From: Gonocerus acuteangulatus
Taxonomy: Eukaryota; Arthropoda; Insecta; Hemiptera; Coreidae
Length of the DNA stretch: 64,000 nucleotides
NCBI GenBank assembly: GCA_946811695.1
Contig: OX328124.1
Location: forward strand, 59,090,459 to 59,154,458
Reading direction: 5' to 3'
Shown here piece by piece: positions 12,655 through 24,591 of the stretch. The notes beneath the pieces are model-generated. The model ran no database searches. It saw only the letters and a list, made by a program, of their open reading frames with translations, and was not told the origin of the DNA. The first letter of the stretch is position 1. Each line of letters starts with the position of its first letter. The translations under genes and the position numbers were made by a program.

Positions 12655-12818
12655 ACCAAAAAAGTCCGACTAGCAGAAACTGCGTCATCTTGTGCGTTTC
12701 CGTTCTTATCTCTAGTGCCATTTAGGCTTGTTTCTATTCCAAACTTTCCAAATGAACCTAGGGATAAGTACACAAACTCACCAAGATGGCGCTCTTCCTG
12801 TGCGCCGGATTTTTTAAG
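12655..12818. mobile_element. Foldback MITE (about 165 bp)
   Basis: The left arm AAAAAAGTCCGACTAGCAG...GCGTCATCTT is mirrored by AAGATGGCGC...GCGCCGGATTTTTT on the right. Inner arms CTTATCTCTAGTGCCATTT and AAATGAACCTAGGGATAAG also pair. The left half recurs at 38567-38640. The 67-codon minus ORF 12633-12836 spans the element and is incidental. Confidence 0.6.
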
Positions 12819-12839
12819 TGCTTGTACAAACAACATTTC

Positions 12840-14570
12840 AATACTAAGTAGACAAAACCCCTATTTTAAACAATGAGATTTGTCTAACAAAAAATGAACC
12901 GCATCTAATCAGTATGGTCTGTCGCTTAAAGGACAACTATGTAGAGTAATTTAAAAAATAAAAAGTGAAACTATAAAATCTCATAAAACTTTCACTAAAA
13001 CCACGACTAGACGGATGGATCGATATGAAGAGCAGCATTGACCCCGTAACTGGTCTAAATTCTTAAATGGCTTCGGGTCAATGCCTTTTATAAATAGTAT
13101 TCATTTCACTTTCATTAAACTTTACATCATATTGTCATCATTACTGTTTAAACGTTTAAGTATATTACAAACAATTATTGCGAATGAAAGTCGTTCATGC
13201 ATCTAAGGAACTACCAAAAGCTTTATTTTAATGCATATCTACCTACAGAAAAACTGACTGGGTACGATATGGGATGTTGATGAGAGAAGAAGACAAGTGC
13301 TAATCTAGAGGAAAACAAGCTGTGTACGAAGAAGAAATTTGGTCCCTTCAATTGCTGGTGTATCTAATAATAACCAAAATATACATCCTGGTGTAAATAT
13401 TGTTTGCTACTCTTGAAGGTGAGCACAAATTGGTATTTCCTTTGGAAGGTTTCCTATTAAATAAACAAAGTTTAATGCCTAGTTTTAGATTTCTCCATAG
13501 TAACCATTTTGTAAGTTTTTACACTTCTCGCTTGCATTTGCTTTTACAATTCCCTCAAATATTCTTGAAAGTTACAAATTAAAAAAATACAAGATTTGTC
13601 TTTCTATTTTTTAAAAAATAATAGGTAAACGCACAATTAATAATATTGTTGTGTACTCCCGTTATCAGCGTTCTATTTCTAAAGACATACTTAGGTTTTT
13701 TTTTGTATGGATAAATGTTTCAAAACCTTCATTGCCAGGAGGCCTTTCTTATTTATAGATTCGTTAGTAAGATCTGTAACGGTGGCGATGCATTCATGAG
13801 AACAGCTGAATTAAAGTCAGTTTTGGTATAAGTCAGTTAGTTATAAAAGTAACCAAACAAACAAAGATTGTAAAACAGAATGGTGATATACAATAAAAAA
13901 CAGATGAAATAAAATATATTTAATAAAGAATACTTGTAATTAAAGTTTCGAATAATTTCAAGTTTTTGAATGTAGGGGTTACCTTCTGTCCCCAGTAAGC
14001 CCTAAGGAATCATTTAGTTGCACTTAAGACACCTTAAAAATACAGACATATATAAAGCAATTATTTAATTAATTAAATTTAATTCTTGTATTATAAAATT
14101 TCTTTTATCTGCATTAATTTTAAACAAAACAAAACAAAATAAACCTTTTAACCAATTGAAATGAATTTTTGAAAGATTGATAAGTACGCTGTGTCTTTAG
14201 CAAGACAATATATTTGGGCAGCTAACTTTGTTTTATTTTAAATAAAGAATTTCTTCTCTATTCTTAATTTATATTAATTTAATTTTCTTCTTTTTTTTTA
14301 AATCGCTTAATGTTGCGTTACTATCTATTTTAACGGCTAATGTTTTTATTCACTGATGTAGTGCAAGCAGCGAACTGGCGATGCACAAATAAAAAAAAAA
14401 ACATCATTATTACACTTAAAATAAATTAGTCCTAAGTTTTCAATGTTTTACATGTCGTACTTAGATTATTTAAGGGTACTTCTATTTTTAAGTTATAATT
14501 AGATGTATATGTAATATTATGTACACGTGTAAGTAGGTGTAGAACTGTATGTATTGAACTATAAATTGAT
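12840..14570. other. AT-rich sequence, no gene recognised
   Basis: A 60-codon ORF at 13400-13582 has no domain. No repeat family was recognised. Confidence 0.4.
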
Positions 14571-14571
14571 T

Positions 14572-14574
<3 letters not shown>

Positions 14575-14632
<58 letters not shown>
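14575..14632. repeat. (TA)n microsatellite
   Basis: About 29 uninterrupted TA units. Confidence 0.95.
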
Positions 14633-14636
<4 letters not shown>

Positions 14637-14885
14637 CAAAGTTCCGTTACTCTAGGACTATATCATGAAGGCATGTGATCATGTGCTTAGAACTGTTGAG
14701 GAATGATATTGTTTTAATTGAGGTAATAACTTTGTAATTTAATTATTCATTCCAGGCATGTATCTTTGTTTTTTTTAAAAGAGTTTGTTATTGTTATTTC
14801 ATTCGCTATAATCGGTAAATGTATTCTTTCCAGAATAATAAAATCTAGTTACTGAAAGATTTGAAAAAAACTTATTATCTATTGT

Positions 14886-14889
14886 TATA

Positions 14890-14943
<54 letters not shown>
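14886..14943. repeat. (TA)n microsatellite
   Basis: TATATATATG then about 24 TA units, only 250 bp from the preceding TA tract. Confidence 0.95.
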
Positions 14944-14947
<4 letters not shown>

Positions 14948-14949
14948 TA

Positions 14950-16083
14950 ATGGCATATTTATGTTTATAATTGTATGTTTATGTAAAAATTATACAACGC
15001 GTATTGGTAAAGGATGCTCATCAATAAATATATGTTTGCAGTTGCACAGCCTGTCAGAATACAATTTACAGTTAGAGTTCTATTATATTATCAACAATGT
15101 TATCCTTCATTTCAGTCCAGAAAGTAGGAATGAGTAAGTAGGATGTCTTATAAGATGCTTGTATTAACTTACTTCATGACGTCGCGAGAATTGCTCTTTT
15201 CCTAAGATTTTGTCGTGTTTTCTTTTTCCCTTTATTATTGGAACTTTATTTAGTCAAATATGTTGTAAAGTGGAGAGGTAGTGAAATATGTTGAGTTTTC
15301 CATTACAACTCTAAGATACTCTATCTTATGCGAACAAAAAAAAAAACTCTTTTCATTAACTTTTTCAATATACTTTGGGTAAAAAGAAGATCATTTGAGA
15401 AGACCATGCTATTTACCAAAGTAAGCTGGAAAAGAAAAGTTCAACTAAGCCGTAATTACCTCCTCTAACTTCCTCTGTAATTATTATTTTTAATTTTTAA
15501 AACCCCCACCAGAGAGCGTAAATATACTCTTGATGAGGCTCTCTAGGTCTTAAAGGAAATACGCATCTTACCAAATATATTATATATAGTATTTTTAATT
15601 TTTTAGAATGTTTTTTGTTTAGTAACAATGTATTTTATACAGGCAAACTACAAAGAATAATACGACTGCCAAGTAGACCAGGATAATCATGTTTTATTTC
15701 TAAATACGTCAGTAGATCTGTTTTATGTTCAAAATTAGCACAAGAGAATAATTTCTGTTTTAATTCATTTCAGATATCTAGGGAACAAGAGAGATAAAAA
15801 AAAAAGGGAAGAAAATGTTCTTTGTCGATTACGAATAGGTCGTCACTTAGACCTTAACACAAAACAAGACATACCTATCTTATGATATTGCAACACGAAC
15901 TTCACTATAAAACAGTTACTAACTGAATGCAGACTCATTCAAAACTTTTATATGAGCGGTGATTTATCTGAATTACTGAGAGACGAGAGCCAATGTATAG
16001 GATACACATTAGAATTTATGAAAAAAAATGACAATACGATATTATTTAATAGACTGATTAGACAACTAATATGTATAGTACGT

Positions 16084-16085
<2 letters not shown>
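14950..16085. other. AT-rich sequence, no gene recognised
   Basis: The segment from 15950 gives a 91-codon ORF that runs through the poly-T tract, so it is not credible coding sequence. No other structure was found. Confidence 0.4.

Positions 16086-16138
<53 letters not shown>
16086..16138 (-). repeat. Poly-T tract (53 T)
   Basis: An uninterrupted T run; on the minus strand it would be the poly-A tail of a retroposed insert. The adjacent minus-strand sequence upstream (higher coordinates, 16139-16260) does not match a family I know. Confidence 0.8.
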
Positions 16139-16141
<3 letters not shown>

Positions 16142-16260
16142 TTGGTTCTTATTTTGTATATTGTTTGTTTAATTTTCAACATTGCGAACACATAAATCAC
16201 CTAACAACAAAAAAGTTAAAATTGTAAATATGAATTATCAGCCCCTGTAAAACTGTATTA

Positions 16261-16822
16261 TCAGGCTGTACCGTATGAAATGTCAGTTTTGGACTTGCCG
16301 CTTTCCTTCAAATGCCTTGAAACTGTCGTGGCTCCTACTCCGAGTTCTTTGGTATATTCCCTAGTGCTTTTTGAGGGACAAGCTCCCAACCCTTTCTTTC
16401 TTTTTCACCCTTTTTCAGGTGGGCATTGTCAAGCTTGGTTTCTGGCCTTCCTCGCCAGGTCGTTGTCAAGGTAAAAATTTCCATTTCGAAACCTGGAAAG
16501 CCACCCGTAAACAGTTCGTTCATTCAATGTTCCCTCCCCGAACGCCCTGTTAATGTTCATACACGCCCCAGCAGCACTATGACCGAGCTTAAATTCATAA
16601 CGAAAAATAATACGGATTTCCGTTGAAGTAATAATTAAGTTTTATTTTCTTCTCAGAGGATCGTTCTCACAAAACAGTACGGAAGTTACTGATTAAATAA
16701 TAGGAATAAAAGAGCTTTAATTCTTTATGAATAACAATGAAGTTTGTAAATAATGAAATAAAAAAGGGAAAGGATTAAATCGCAAAGTAAACAAAACTGA
16801 CATTTCATACGGTACAGCCTGA
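16261..16822 (-). mobile_element. Internally deleted mariner transposon with intact ends
   Basis: Inverted repeats TCAGGCTGTACCGTATGA (16261 on) and its complement ending at 16822 match over about 30 bp. They are bracketed by TA at 16259-16260 and 16823-16824, the Tc1/mariner target. Inside, the minus strand encodes transposase N-terminal pieces: ERTVYGWLSRFRNGNF (about 16530-16480), then, in another frame, TREYTKELGVGATTVSRHLK (about 16370-16310), the helix-turn-helix of mariner transposases. The catalytic DD(34)D/E domain is missing and the frame shifts between pieces, so it cannot encode transposase. The ends could still be recognised in trans by a related enzyme. Confidence 0.85.
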
Positions 16823-16829
16823 TAGATTT

Positions 16830-17990
16830 AAAACTCTATCACCTATGTATGTAAAATTCGATCATAAATCACGTGCTCTGTCATCCATCTATGTTAAATT
16901 ATATTTAATTTCCATCTATGTAAAACAATGTGAAATGATCAATCATTTATCAATGTAAAATTCTCTAGCTGTTATCGCCAAAGCTAGAAAAAGTTTCAAT
17001 ATACTAATAATAAAAAATATGTATCTAGGAAATTGTAAGTTGGTATCACGAAATTGAGCTTTAAAGCACGAATGGAATAGAGAAATTAGTTATATAATCT
17101 GAATTTAAAATTTCCCCTTAATATCCGATCATTTTGGGAAAACATTCTGGTGGATTTAGGAAAATTCTAGTTGATTTATATATGGAACTTTCAATGGAAC
17201 AAAATAAAATAGCTAAAAAATTCATGAATTGGTGAAATAATTTTCTTTAGAATATCTCTTAAGGCATGTTAAGGGAGCACATATTTCAAGGAAGTGACTT
17301 ATCTATGGCAAAATAAAAATCAAAGACCTGAAAGACCTGGTGTGCATCTTTCTACAGTACAATAAAGCTTTACTCATTGGTTGAGAATGACAGATTGGGC
17401 CATTGGAAAACATTAACAAAATAAATAAATAAAATAACATTAGTTGGGCCACAAATATCTTTCTTCTTCAAAAACGATTATCAACCGGATATTAATAAAT
17501 CAGAATGAACATAATAAAAAAATAAATAACTCTCATATCACCCAGATGGTTGTATCATTCATCAGGAATGGAATACCAACATGTTCAGGGGAAAATAAAA
17601 TGTGGCATTTATCGCTTTGAGAACTTCTATACTTTTACGACCTGCGCGTAAAACGCTAAACGGGGAGGAAAACTGTATTAATGTTGCACTTGATGTGTAA
17701 CAGCTCTTCATATCATGCCAAAGTAAATTGAAAAAGATTGATTCGTAATAATTCAATATTTAAAGCAATATTCTATTCAAATACAAATATAAAACATTGA
17801 AATTCTGTCCGCAAACTAGAACTCAACGATCAAGAATTCCAGAGAGTCAAATGACTGAACACTGATAACAAAGCCTACACCAAAAAAAAAAAAAAAAAAA
17901 AAAAAAAATTAGGTATAGTACCTGTGTATTATTATAATTGAATTGAATAATTTTTCTAATTAATGACCAACAAAATAATAAGATTTAATG
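16830..17990. other. AT-rich intron-like sequence
   Basis: Lies downstream (minus-strand sense) of the Ig exon donor, so it would be intron of that gene. It includes a 27-A run at 17882-17908. A 64-codon minus ORF at 17562-17756 has no domain. Confidence 0.45.
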
Positions 17991-17997
17991 AACTTAC

Positions 17998-18093
17998 CTA
18001 AGGCTTGACATTGGAGGATTTTGGTTCTTCCCTCGCTGACGAAGGTACTGGAGGATGAAGGCTGAGTGATGAACCGTGGTGCTTGAAGGCTCT
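17998..18093 (-). CDS. sdk: Internal exon encoding start of an Ig domain, Sidekick-like
   Basis: The only segment that looks like host coding sequence. On the minus strand TTTGATTTCAG precedes the exon and GTAAGTTC follows it, so both splice sites fit consensus. The 96-nt exon begins with two bases of a split codon and ends with one (phase 1 at both ends). The open frame reads SLQAPRFITQPS, then VSEGRTKILQCQALG. P-x-F-I-x-Q-P, an EGxxxxLxC stretch and a final A-L-G are the A-to-B-strand region of an I-set Ig domain; the Cys, residue 28 of the exon piece, would be the B-strand disulfide cysteine. From memory this is closest to the first Ig domain of Sidekick, a homophilic synaptic adhesion protein of the cell surface, but contactin- or Dscam-type proteins share the pattern. 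The other two frames give a terminal stop or no known motif. The rest of the domain (the W and second C) must be in an exon at lower coordinates, which I did not find; it may lie outside the window. Gene name is tentative; an Ig exon is fairly sure. Confidence 0.65.
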   Translation of the reverse strand, partial: RAFKHHGSSLSLHPPVPSSAREEPKSSNVKP

Positions 18094-19530
18094 CTGAAAT
18101 CAAACATTAGTCTCTATTAGTTAATCCTTATTATATCTAAAAGAAAAACAATTAAATAAACTAGGAAAATTTGCTTATATTATTGACATTAATGAATATC
18201 TGGATACATCAAAATAAAAAGCAATAAATAATTAAATGTGATGAATATTCTACGCCTTACTAGGACTAGGAACATACATTTTTCAGTTTTAAGTTAATTC
18301 AGCTAAAAGAGCCAAAGTGTCGCTTCAAATATAAGTTATATCATCATACTTACATGAAGCAAGTACAATTTATTGCCATAAACCCCCAGTATAGGCCGTC
18401 GGCAATTTAATTTTGAAATCAATATTTTTTGTAAAATAATTTCTCCACGCCCATCATATGAGCCCATACGCTTCTTGTGATCGTTTCACAGCATGCTTTG
18501 GTTGCTAATGCTTCCATTTATTTTTTATTGATTTTAATCAGATTTACTGACTAACGAAACAGAAATAATTTACTCACTCTAAAGTCTTCATTTCTGTACA
18601 CTGACATGGTGCATCTTCATGGAATAAAACTTCTAAATAAAAAAAAAATATACTGTCTTAACGCAAGGGGAACAAACCACGCCAAAGCTGGCATCACTAA
18701 TACTCGTCGATGTTTTAACAATAAATGTGGCTTTTCAGTATCCACAATATGACTCCTGAAAATTAACGAAATGGATTATTTTTTCTTTGATTCTTTTTGT
18801 TTTGTTGTCTCGTGTAAAGTAATTCAATTAAAAATTGGACGTAAATCGTAGCATTCTGTTAATTAAACGGCCGAAATCAATGAATAAGTGCTTCAAAACA
18901 TTCAATTAACATGGTCCATCAGGTGAGAATGGGAAGAAAGGAAGATTCGTCAATATCTATCGAAATGTAACGAATTTAACAAAAGGGTTTTCAGAGCGTA
19001 CATGACTGATTCAAGCAATTCATTCTACAAATTACATTAGTCGGCCATTCGGTTTTATTTTTTCAGTGATGTAAAATGTACTAAATGTCCAGATATTTTG
19101 TGAGCCTTATATTGATTCCTTCTGATTTATAAAGGGCATTTGCACGTCTAAGAAAGTTGAACATATATAAAAGAAAAACTGCGCCAGTAAATACACTGAT
19201 GTCATTGTGGTGGAGAACGTCCTCCTGTCATCATTTGGGGTACTGAGGACGAGAACTTAACGACATAATCAAGTCAATTTCAAGCCTCTGTTGCATGGTA
19301 GTCCTGGAACGCACAATACGTTACATAAAAGGGGTATCGAAATGACGTCGTTTGAGATATAAGAAGATATTCGCTTCACAAAAGTTCATCTGTTCGCTTG
19401 TTATTCTTTTAACCAATGCTTTACCAACCAAACCAAAGTAAACAAACACAAAATAGTTGATCATTCATTGAATATGATTTTTGCATTTTCCGTTAGGCCT
19501 ATAAATTAAATTAAGAACTGAAATACGGGT
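18094..19530. other. Intron-like AT-rich sequence upstream of the Ig exon
   Basis: No second exon was confirmed. A 55-nt minus-strand segment at 18578-18632 has splice-like borders (TTTTATTTAG and GTGAGTAA), but its frame is closed in the phase needed to join the Ig exon. No repeat family was recognised. Confidence 0.4.
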
Positions 19531-19535
19531 CTTCT

Positions 19536-19760
19536 TATGGTTCTGTGGCTAACACCTTGGATTCTCATGGGGGAGATAGGAATTCAAATCCCGTCCTTAG
19601 CAGATTGAATTTCTTTATATATAGGGCCCATTGAAGGAATTATCTACTCCATGCTCCATCATGGATATTTAGGAAGTGTGGCAACCTATAGATAGTACGG
19701 CGCTAATAGCCTAGATCCAGAAGCGCCTTTATAAAATTTAAAAAAAAATAAAAAAATAAC
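19536..19760 (+). mobile_element. Diverged tRNA-headed SINE with the common tail
   Basis: TGGTTCTGTGGCTAA (A-box-like) and GGAATTCAAATCCCG (B-box-like) lie about 45 bp apart. They are followed about 110 bp later by CGGCGCTAATAGCCTAG, then AAGCGCCTTTA and an A-rich end. The architecture matches the intact SINE at 37050, but it is older and more diverged. Confidence 0.65.
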
Positions 19761-20015
19761 AAAACAGCAAAAATCTTTTATTGCTATTGGCAATACTTCA
19801 CAAAATAGTCTTGACTCAAGAGTCCTTCTTTCTCAACAAGGGCCTACGAAAATATTACAATGGACACAGAGTGGATAATTACTTCTAATTCTTTACATAT
19901 TTGAATTGTCTCCATGAGTATTAACCGAAACCCGGACCATCGGAATCTTTCACATATTCTCCTTATATTTTCTTAAATCTAATTTGTTAAATAAAATCCA
20001 TGAGAAAATTATGAA

Positions 20016-20300
20016 TTGTTTTCTTTAATAGCCCGCAATGTAAGACTTTCTCTTTACATTGTGTACATTATTCAGTCCGGAATAACTTCTTATGTCTTTC
20101 AAGTCCTAAAATTTAAATCTTCTGTACACTCCTGTAACACTCTCTCTCGTCCTTCAAATCAATATATTCCTTACAACCGTACAGATTTATTCGAAAAATG
20201 ATTTGTTACAAGTGCCCCTCGCTATGGAATTCCTTAACTCTGTCTATCTACCCAACCAAGAAACCTTTAAATCCCGACTTTTCTACCAATTTTCATTTCA
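20016..20300 (+). pseudogene. LINE ORF2 C-terminal remnant (CR1/L2-like)
   Basis: One frame ends RPSNQYIPYNRTDLFEK followed by TGA (20199-20201); the reading then shifts to SLWNSLTLSIYPTKK. The order S.N.IPYNRTDLFEK-(S)F....P.LWNSLP..I is characteristic of the extreme C-terminus of CR1/L2-type non-LTR retrotransposons. The stop and the frameshift show it is dead. Sequence upstream to about 19990 may belong to the same ORF. Confidence 0.65.
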
Positions 20301-20409
20301 TTTATGTTCATAGAGAGTTGATCCTGCAATTTATATTAAGTAAACTCAAATATATATATAATGTGAATAGCAATATTTACATGACACGTCTGCGCACATA
20401 AACAGACAT

Positions 20410-21910
20410 TTAAACATACGCAAACTATATCATATAAATAAGATAAATTTATATTTTAATTTTGATTAAGGAATGGATTGTGTTTTATGATATACTAAAA
20501 TAACAATGCTTAAATGTATTCAATAAATTATATTTTTAGTATACATAGTAAATGTTGAATTATTTTTATAAATATGTTCTTTTTCTTGAATGTTACATTA
20601 CATTGTCTATATGTGATCTAGCATTAGTAGGTAATTGACATTTAAATGGAATTAGACGTAGAAATAAGCAATAAAATCTTTATATTCTGTTATACATTTT
20701 TATGTTACTTAATATTTCTATGGAGTCGCAGTAAGTACATGTATAAATATATAGATTAGGTCTAAAGATTGTACGTATACATAAATAGATATAAACTTTC
20801 TTGTCATTGTATCATAGTCTCATAATTTATGTGTACACGCACAGTCATGACGACAAAAAGTAAACAATTGAAAAGGCTCACAGAAAACAAAAGTCACTTT
20901 TTTTTAAAATAGAGCTGAATTCCCTTTATATAAACGGAAAAATATAACATTTTTTTTAAAGTTCACATCTATTTTTTCAAAATACATAAGAAAATTTATG
21001 ATGCATAATTAACAATGTATTCTTTTTGGGGATTTATCCTTCTGTACGTAAACAAATTTTGTGAAGAAACGTGAGTTAATAGAACTATTTAATATTATAT
21101 TTTATCTTTTCCCAAATCAAAAAGAAAATATCAGCTTACTGCAAAACAAAGATAAGTCTTCGAGTAAATGTTTCCATTTTGGAAAAACGTTAATTTCTTT
21201 TAATTTCAATAATTTAATTACTACTATCGATAGATAAATAAACTTAAAATACGAGTATATTGAATGAAACGAAACTAATTGGTTCCATGCCGTGAAACAA
21301 TATTATTATTACAAAAAAATATGGGATTAGAAATTTATACAGGAAAACATTTAAGAAGAATCACCTCAAAGAAATAATTTAGGAAGTAATCTATAATACA
21401 CTTAGCAACCACAATAATTTGAAATGTAAGAAAACGGAAGCAAATATTGTAAGATTTTGAAGACACCCTCATCGTATTGACATCAGCCACAGCTATAAAT
21501 AAGGGATACAAGAAGGGAAGTGAACTTCTACAACAATATCAGACTGTAGTTAGTCTGAAATTCCTACGATAAAAGTTCTAGAGAATAAATTAATTGTTAA
21601 AGTTATAACAGAGACTTTCCAAATCAGTCATATGGCTTAATACAATTCCACGTGCCTAAAGAAAGTTCTATCAGAGACTCCTCTCTATTCTCAATCGACT
21701 ACAATAAAACCAGGCAACTATTATTAATATTTTAAAAGCTCTTCACGATTTTCTAATTGGTACCTCCAATAACAATATAAACCTCAAAACAAAAGTGTGA
21801 GTTGGTTCACACTAGAAATAGACGAACATCGGTTTAGAAGTTAAAATAAGAGATAATTTTTCTGAAGCATTTCCATGTAAGCGAGCAAACTTTTAATTGG
21901 TCCAAAAAGG
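20410..21910. other. AT-rich sequence, no gene recognised
   Basis: No ORF over 60 codons with any domain and no recognised repeat. Confidence 0.45.
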
Positions 21911-21915
21911 AAAAG

Positions 21916-21957
21916 AATCTGTTTCAAGGATATAACATTATATCCTTGAAACAGATT
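21916..21957. repeat. 42-bp near-perfect palindrome
   Basis: Two 20-base arms (AATCTGTTTCAAGGATATAA and its exact complement) separated by two bases. It could form a cruciform or an RNA hairpin. It is not tied to a known element. Confidence 0.85.
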
Positions 21958-22140
21958 TATCATTTGATAAAATTTAGCCACGTGTCTTTTATGAGAATTT
22001 CCCGCTCAAAGAGTTTATTAAAAAAAGGTATTTTGCGGAAGGCGTTCATAAAATATCATCAAATTCCGATAGAATGTAGCCATCCATGAAAGCATGAGCT
22101 GCTTTTTAATTGCCATTAATCTCCATCAACCCTGCGAGCA

Positions 22141-22176
<36 letters not shown>

Positions 22177-22178
22177 AT
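22141..22178. repeat. (AT)n-(GT)n microsatellite
   Basis: AT units followed by about twelve GT units. Confidence 0.9.
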
Positions 22179-22283
22179 ACTAGACAGTTCTTATATCATC
22201 AGTTTGATGCAAAGGAAAACACGCAGGTGAGTGCCGGAGTGATTTTTTTTTTTCATATAAATTAAATGGGTCGGGGGGTTATA

Positions 22284-22516
22284 GTGCCAAGCAACATTTT
22301 TAACAAAACTTAACTTTAGCTGCTATATGTTGTATATTATGTGGGGCTGTTAGTCTATGATGCAAATGCAACTAAAATATGATTACAAGATCTGTATGCT
22401 ACTAAATCTTGTTGCCCCTAACAATTTCAACTGATAGTCCCACATCATATCCAACATATAGCAGCTACAGTAAGTTGGTAAACTGTTAAACCGACATTAA
22501 AAATGTTGCTTGGCAC
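22284..22516. mobile_element. Foldback MITE with TA target duplication
   Basis: GTGCCAAGCAACATTTTTAA at the left is mirrored by its complement at the right; inner arms (TAGCTGCTATATGTTG and its complement) also pair. The element is flanked by TA on both sides (22282-22283, 22517-22518). This fits a Tc1/mariner-class non-autonomous element of about 233 bp. There is no coding sequence. Confidence 0.75.
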
Positions 22517-22519
22517 TAT

Positions 22520-22938
22520 TTTGCCACAACCTCTTCAATTATTCTGTTATTTTAGTGTATTCCTAATCTGGAATATATTGTCTAAATCATTTGAAGGTGG
22601 GAATTACCTAGGCTGAATGGTTAAAGCAAAAACGTTTCAGATCTCTTGGGCTCGTTAATGTTCCATTTACGACCCCGTTAAATAAATCATTACATTTCAG
22701 ATAATGATTTCTTAAACAGCCATATTATTAATCAGTTAAGTAAGAAGTATAATGTATTAAATCTGAATATTTAATCCAGGAAATATTTTTAACCGTTGAT
22801 ATTGGTAAGAGGTGATCGTTTTGACCGGCCACGAAGTTTTATTTATGCATTGAACCCGAAATATCTCTTCTTGCTAAATAAGTGGGGATTTATCCATGGA
22901 ATAAGGAAACTTTTAAAGATTTACAAATCCATATTGAA

Positions 22939-22981
<43 letters not shown>

Positions 22982-23854
22982 TAGAAAGAAGTACTAAAGA
23001 CATTTTTCAGAATTCAGATTCTTTATATTCCGTCTCTAACATAACTATAGGCATTATTTAACCTAATTGTTTTGATTACACTAGCGCAAAAAAATCAGCA
23101 CAAATAAAATAATCCCTTTCTGTTGGATGATTCAATCAATAGAAGACTTAAATTTAATTTCTATATTTTAAACAATAATTACTAACAAGAGGGGGTAGTT
23201 TTATCAACAAAAATTGGAAAACTAAATACAATAAATAAACATCAAGGAACTGCTTAATCATATCCTTTAAAAACCCTGCTTTTATTTTTCATCATTCCTT
23301 TTTTTTTAGAATAATCACAATGTAGAGAAAATGATCAATTTGTAAACTTTATCAGTTGACTACGGGTGGGACAATTTAAAATGGAATTAAATGTACTAAA
23401 ATAAATTCGAATTCCTCAGAAACTATTGTAGTCGGATAAATACTTGTTTATTAAAACTTTTACAGTTCGTATTTTTGTTATTTGTTTTTAATTAAGTTTA
23501 TATAAAAACAAAACAAAAAAAAAGAGGTGTTTTATAATTATTTCCTCCAATATGTGTCTAAATGGATAAAGGAATCAGTGGAAACTTTCTATTACTCTTG
23601 TCAGACCCGTTTGCATTTTATTCACTTTTTTTTTTTTTTTTTTTTTCGCTTTTCCTCTTCATCTTCATTGTGAGGAAGATTAACCAGGAGAAAGTACGGA
23701 AGAAATCGAATGAAACGTATTTATCATATATGTTTCATGAAAATGGTTAAAAATATGTATTTATCTTATATTATGAAACATTTTCATGAACATTTAAAAA
23801 AATAAAATATAGAATTTTGAACTCGAGTATTCCAAAATATTTATGGGAACTAAG
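22520..23854. other. AT-rich sequence with a TA tract
   Basis: Contains a (TA)n tract at 22940-22979 and a T-run at 23627-23646. The short ORFs 22796-22984 and 23562-23750 run into these simple repeats and are not credible genes. Confidence 0.45.
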
Positions 23855-24105
23855 ATATCTTCCCAACCATGTCAAACTATCGAATATGCAAAAACTCGTT
23901 TTTCAGATTTGAGACTTTGCTCTTTGATTGTGGACGATTGCTTGCCGTAAATTGTCGCAAATGTAACCCCTTTAGAATATCATTTAAATAAAGTATCGAA
24001 TAATACCATTTTTCAATATATTACTTCGTCAATGGATAGAATATGTTCGTTCTCTAGTTGGCTCCGATTTGCATATTCGATAGTTTGACATGGTAGGGAC
24101 GATAT
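23855..24105. mobile_element. Foldback MITE, 251 bp
   Basis: The left end ATATCTTCCCAACCATGTC continues to CAAACTATCGAATATGCAAA; the right end is its complement with one or two mismatches (arms about 37 bp). Its length and the ATATCKTC tips resemble the MITE copies at 44603 and 50745, whose inner TIR also carries TATCGAATRTG. The element is non-coding. Confidence 0.75.
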
Positions 24106-24533
24106 ATACATAATTATTTAAAATTGACCCCGTTTAATTCAATTACCCACTTAATCTTGAAATAATAAAAATGATTTATTAATCCCAGCGCAACAAGTTT
24201 CGCACCATAAATTTTAGTTTATAATTGTCTCAGGAGTCAACGTTTTTGTTCGAAAAAATCTCCTCCTCCACGTGCCTCCATAATTACTCTCATGAATGGA
24301 AATTCATAAAAGTTCCTGTTATTTTTAGGCAAGTATACATAATACGTCGGTTGCCAGATGTTCAAGGGAGGACAAAACATCGGAAACAACTTCAGACACT
24401 TAGGGTGACTGGTCTAAGAATAAACGTGGTTCGTCAAATGTGCCCAAGGGAGTGAGCATAAATGTCTTATCTGGGGTTATATGCATGTCTTAGATAGGAC
24501 ATATGCATAAGAACATTTCGAAGAGTTACGCTC

Positions 24534-24534
<1 letters not shown>

Positions 24535-24589
<55 letters not shown>
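24535..24589. repeat. (TA)n microsatellite
   Basis: About 27 TA units. Confidence 0.95.

Positions 24590-24591
<2 letters not shown>

Noticed and set aside
15952..16227. 91-codon ORF
   Set aside because: It depends on reading through 53 T as poly-phenylalanine.
18578..18632. 55-nt minus-strand exon upstream of the Ig exon
   Set aside because: The acceptor and donor look good, but the phase required to join the Ig frame contains TGA and TAG, and the open frame encodes no known motif.
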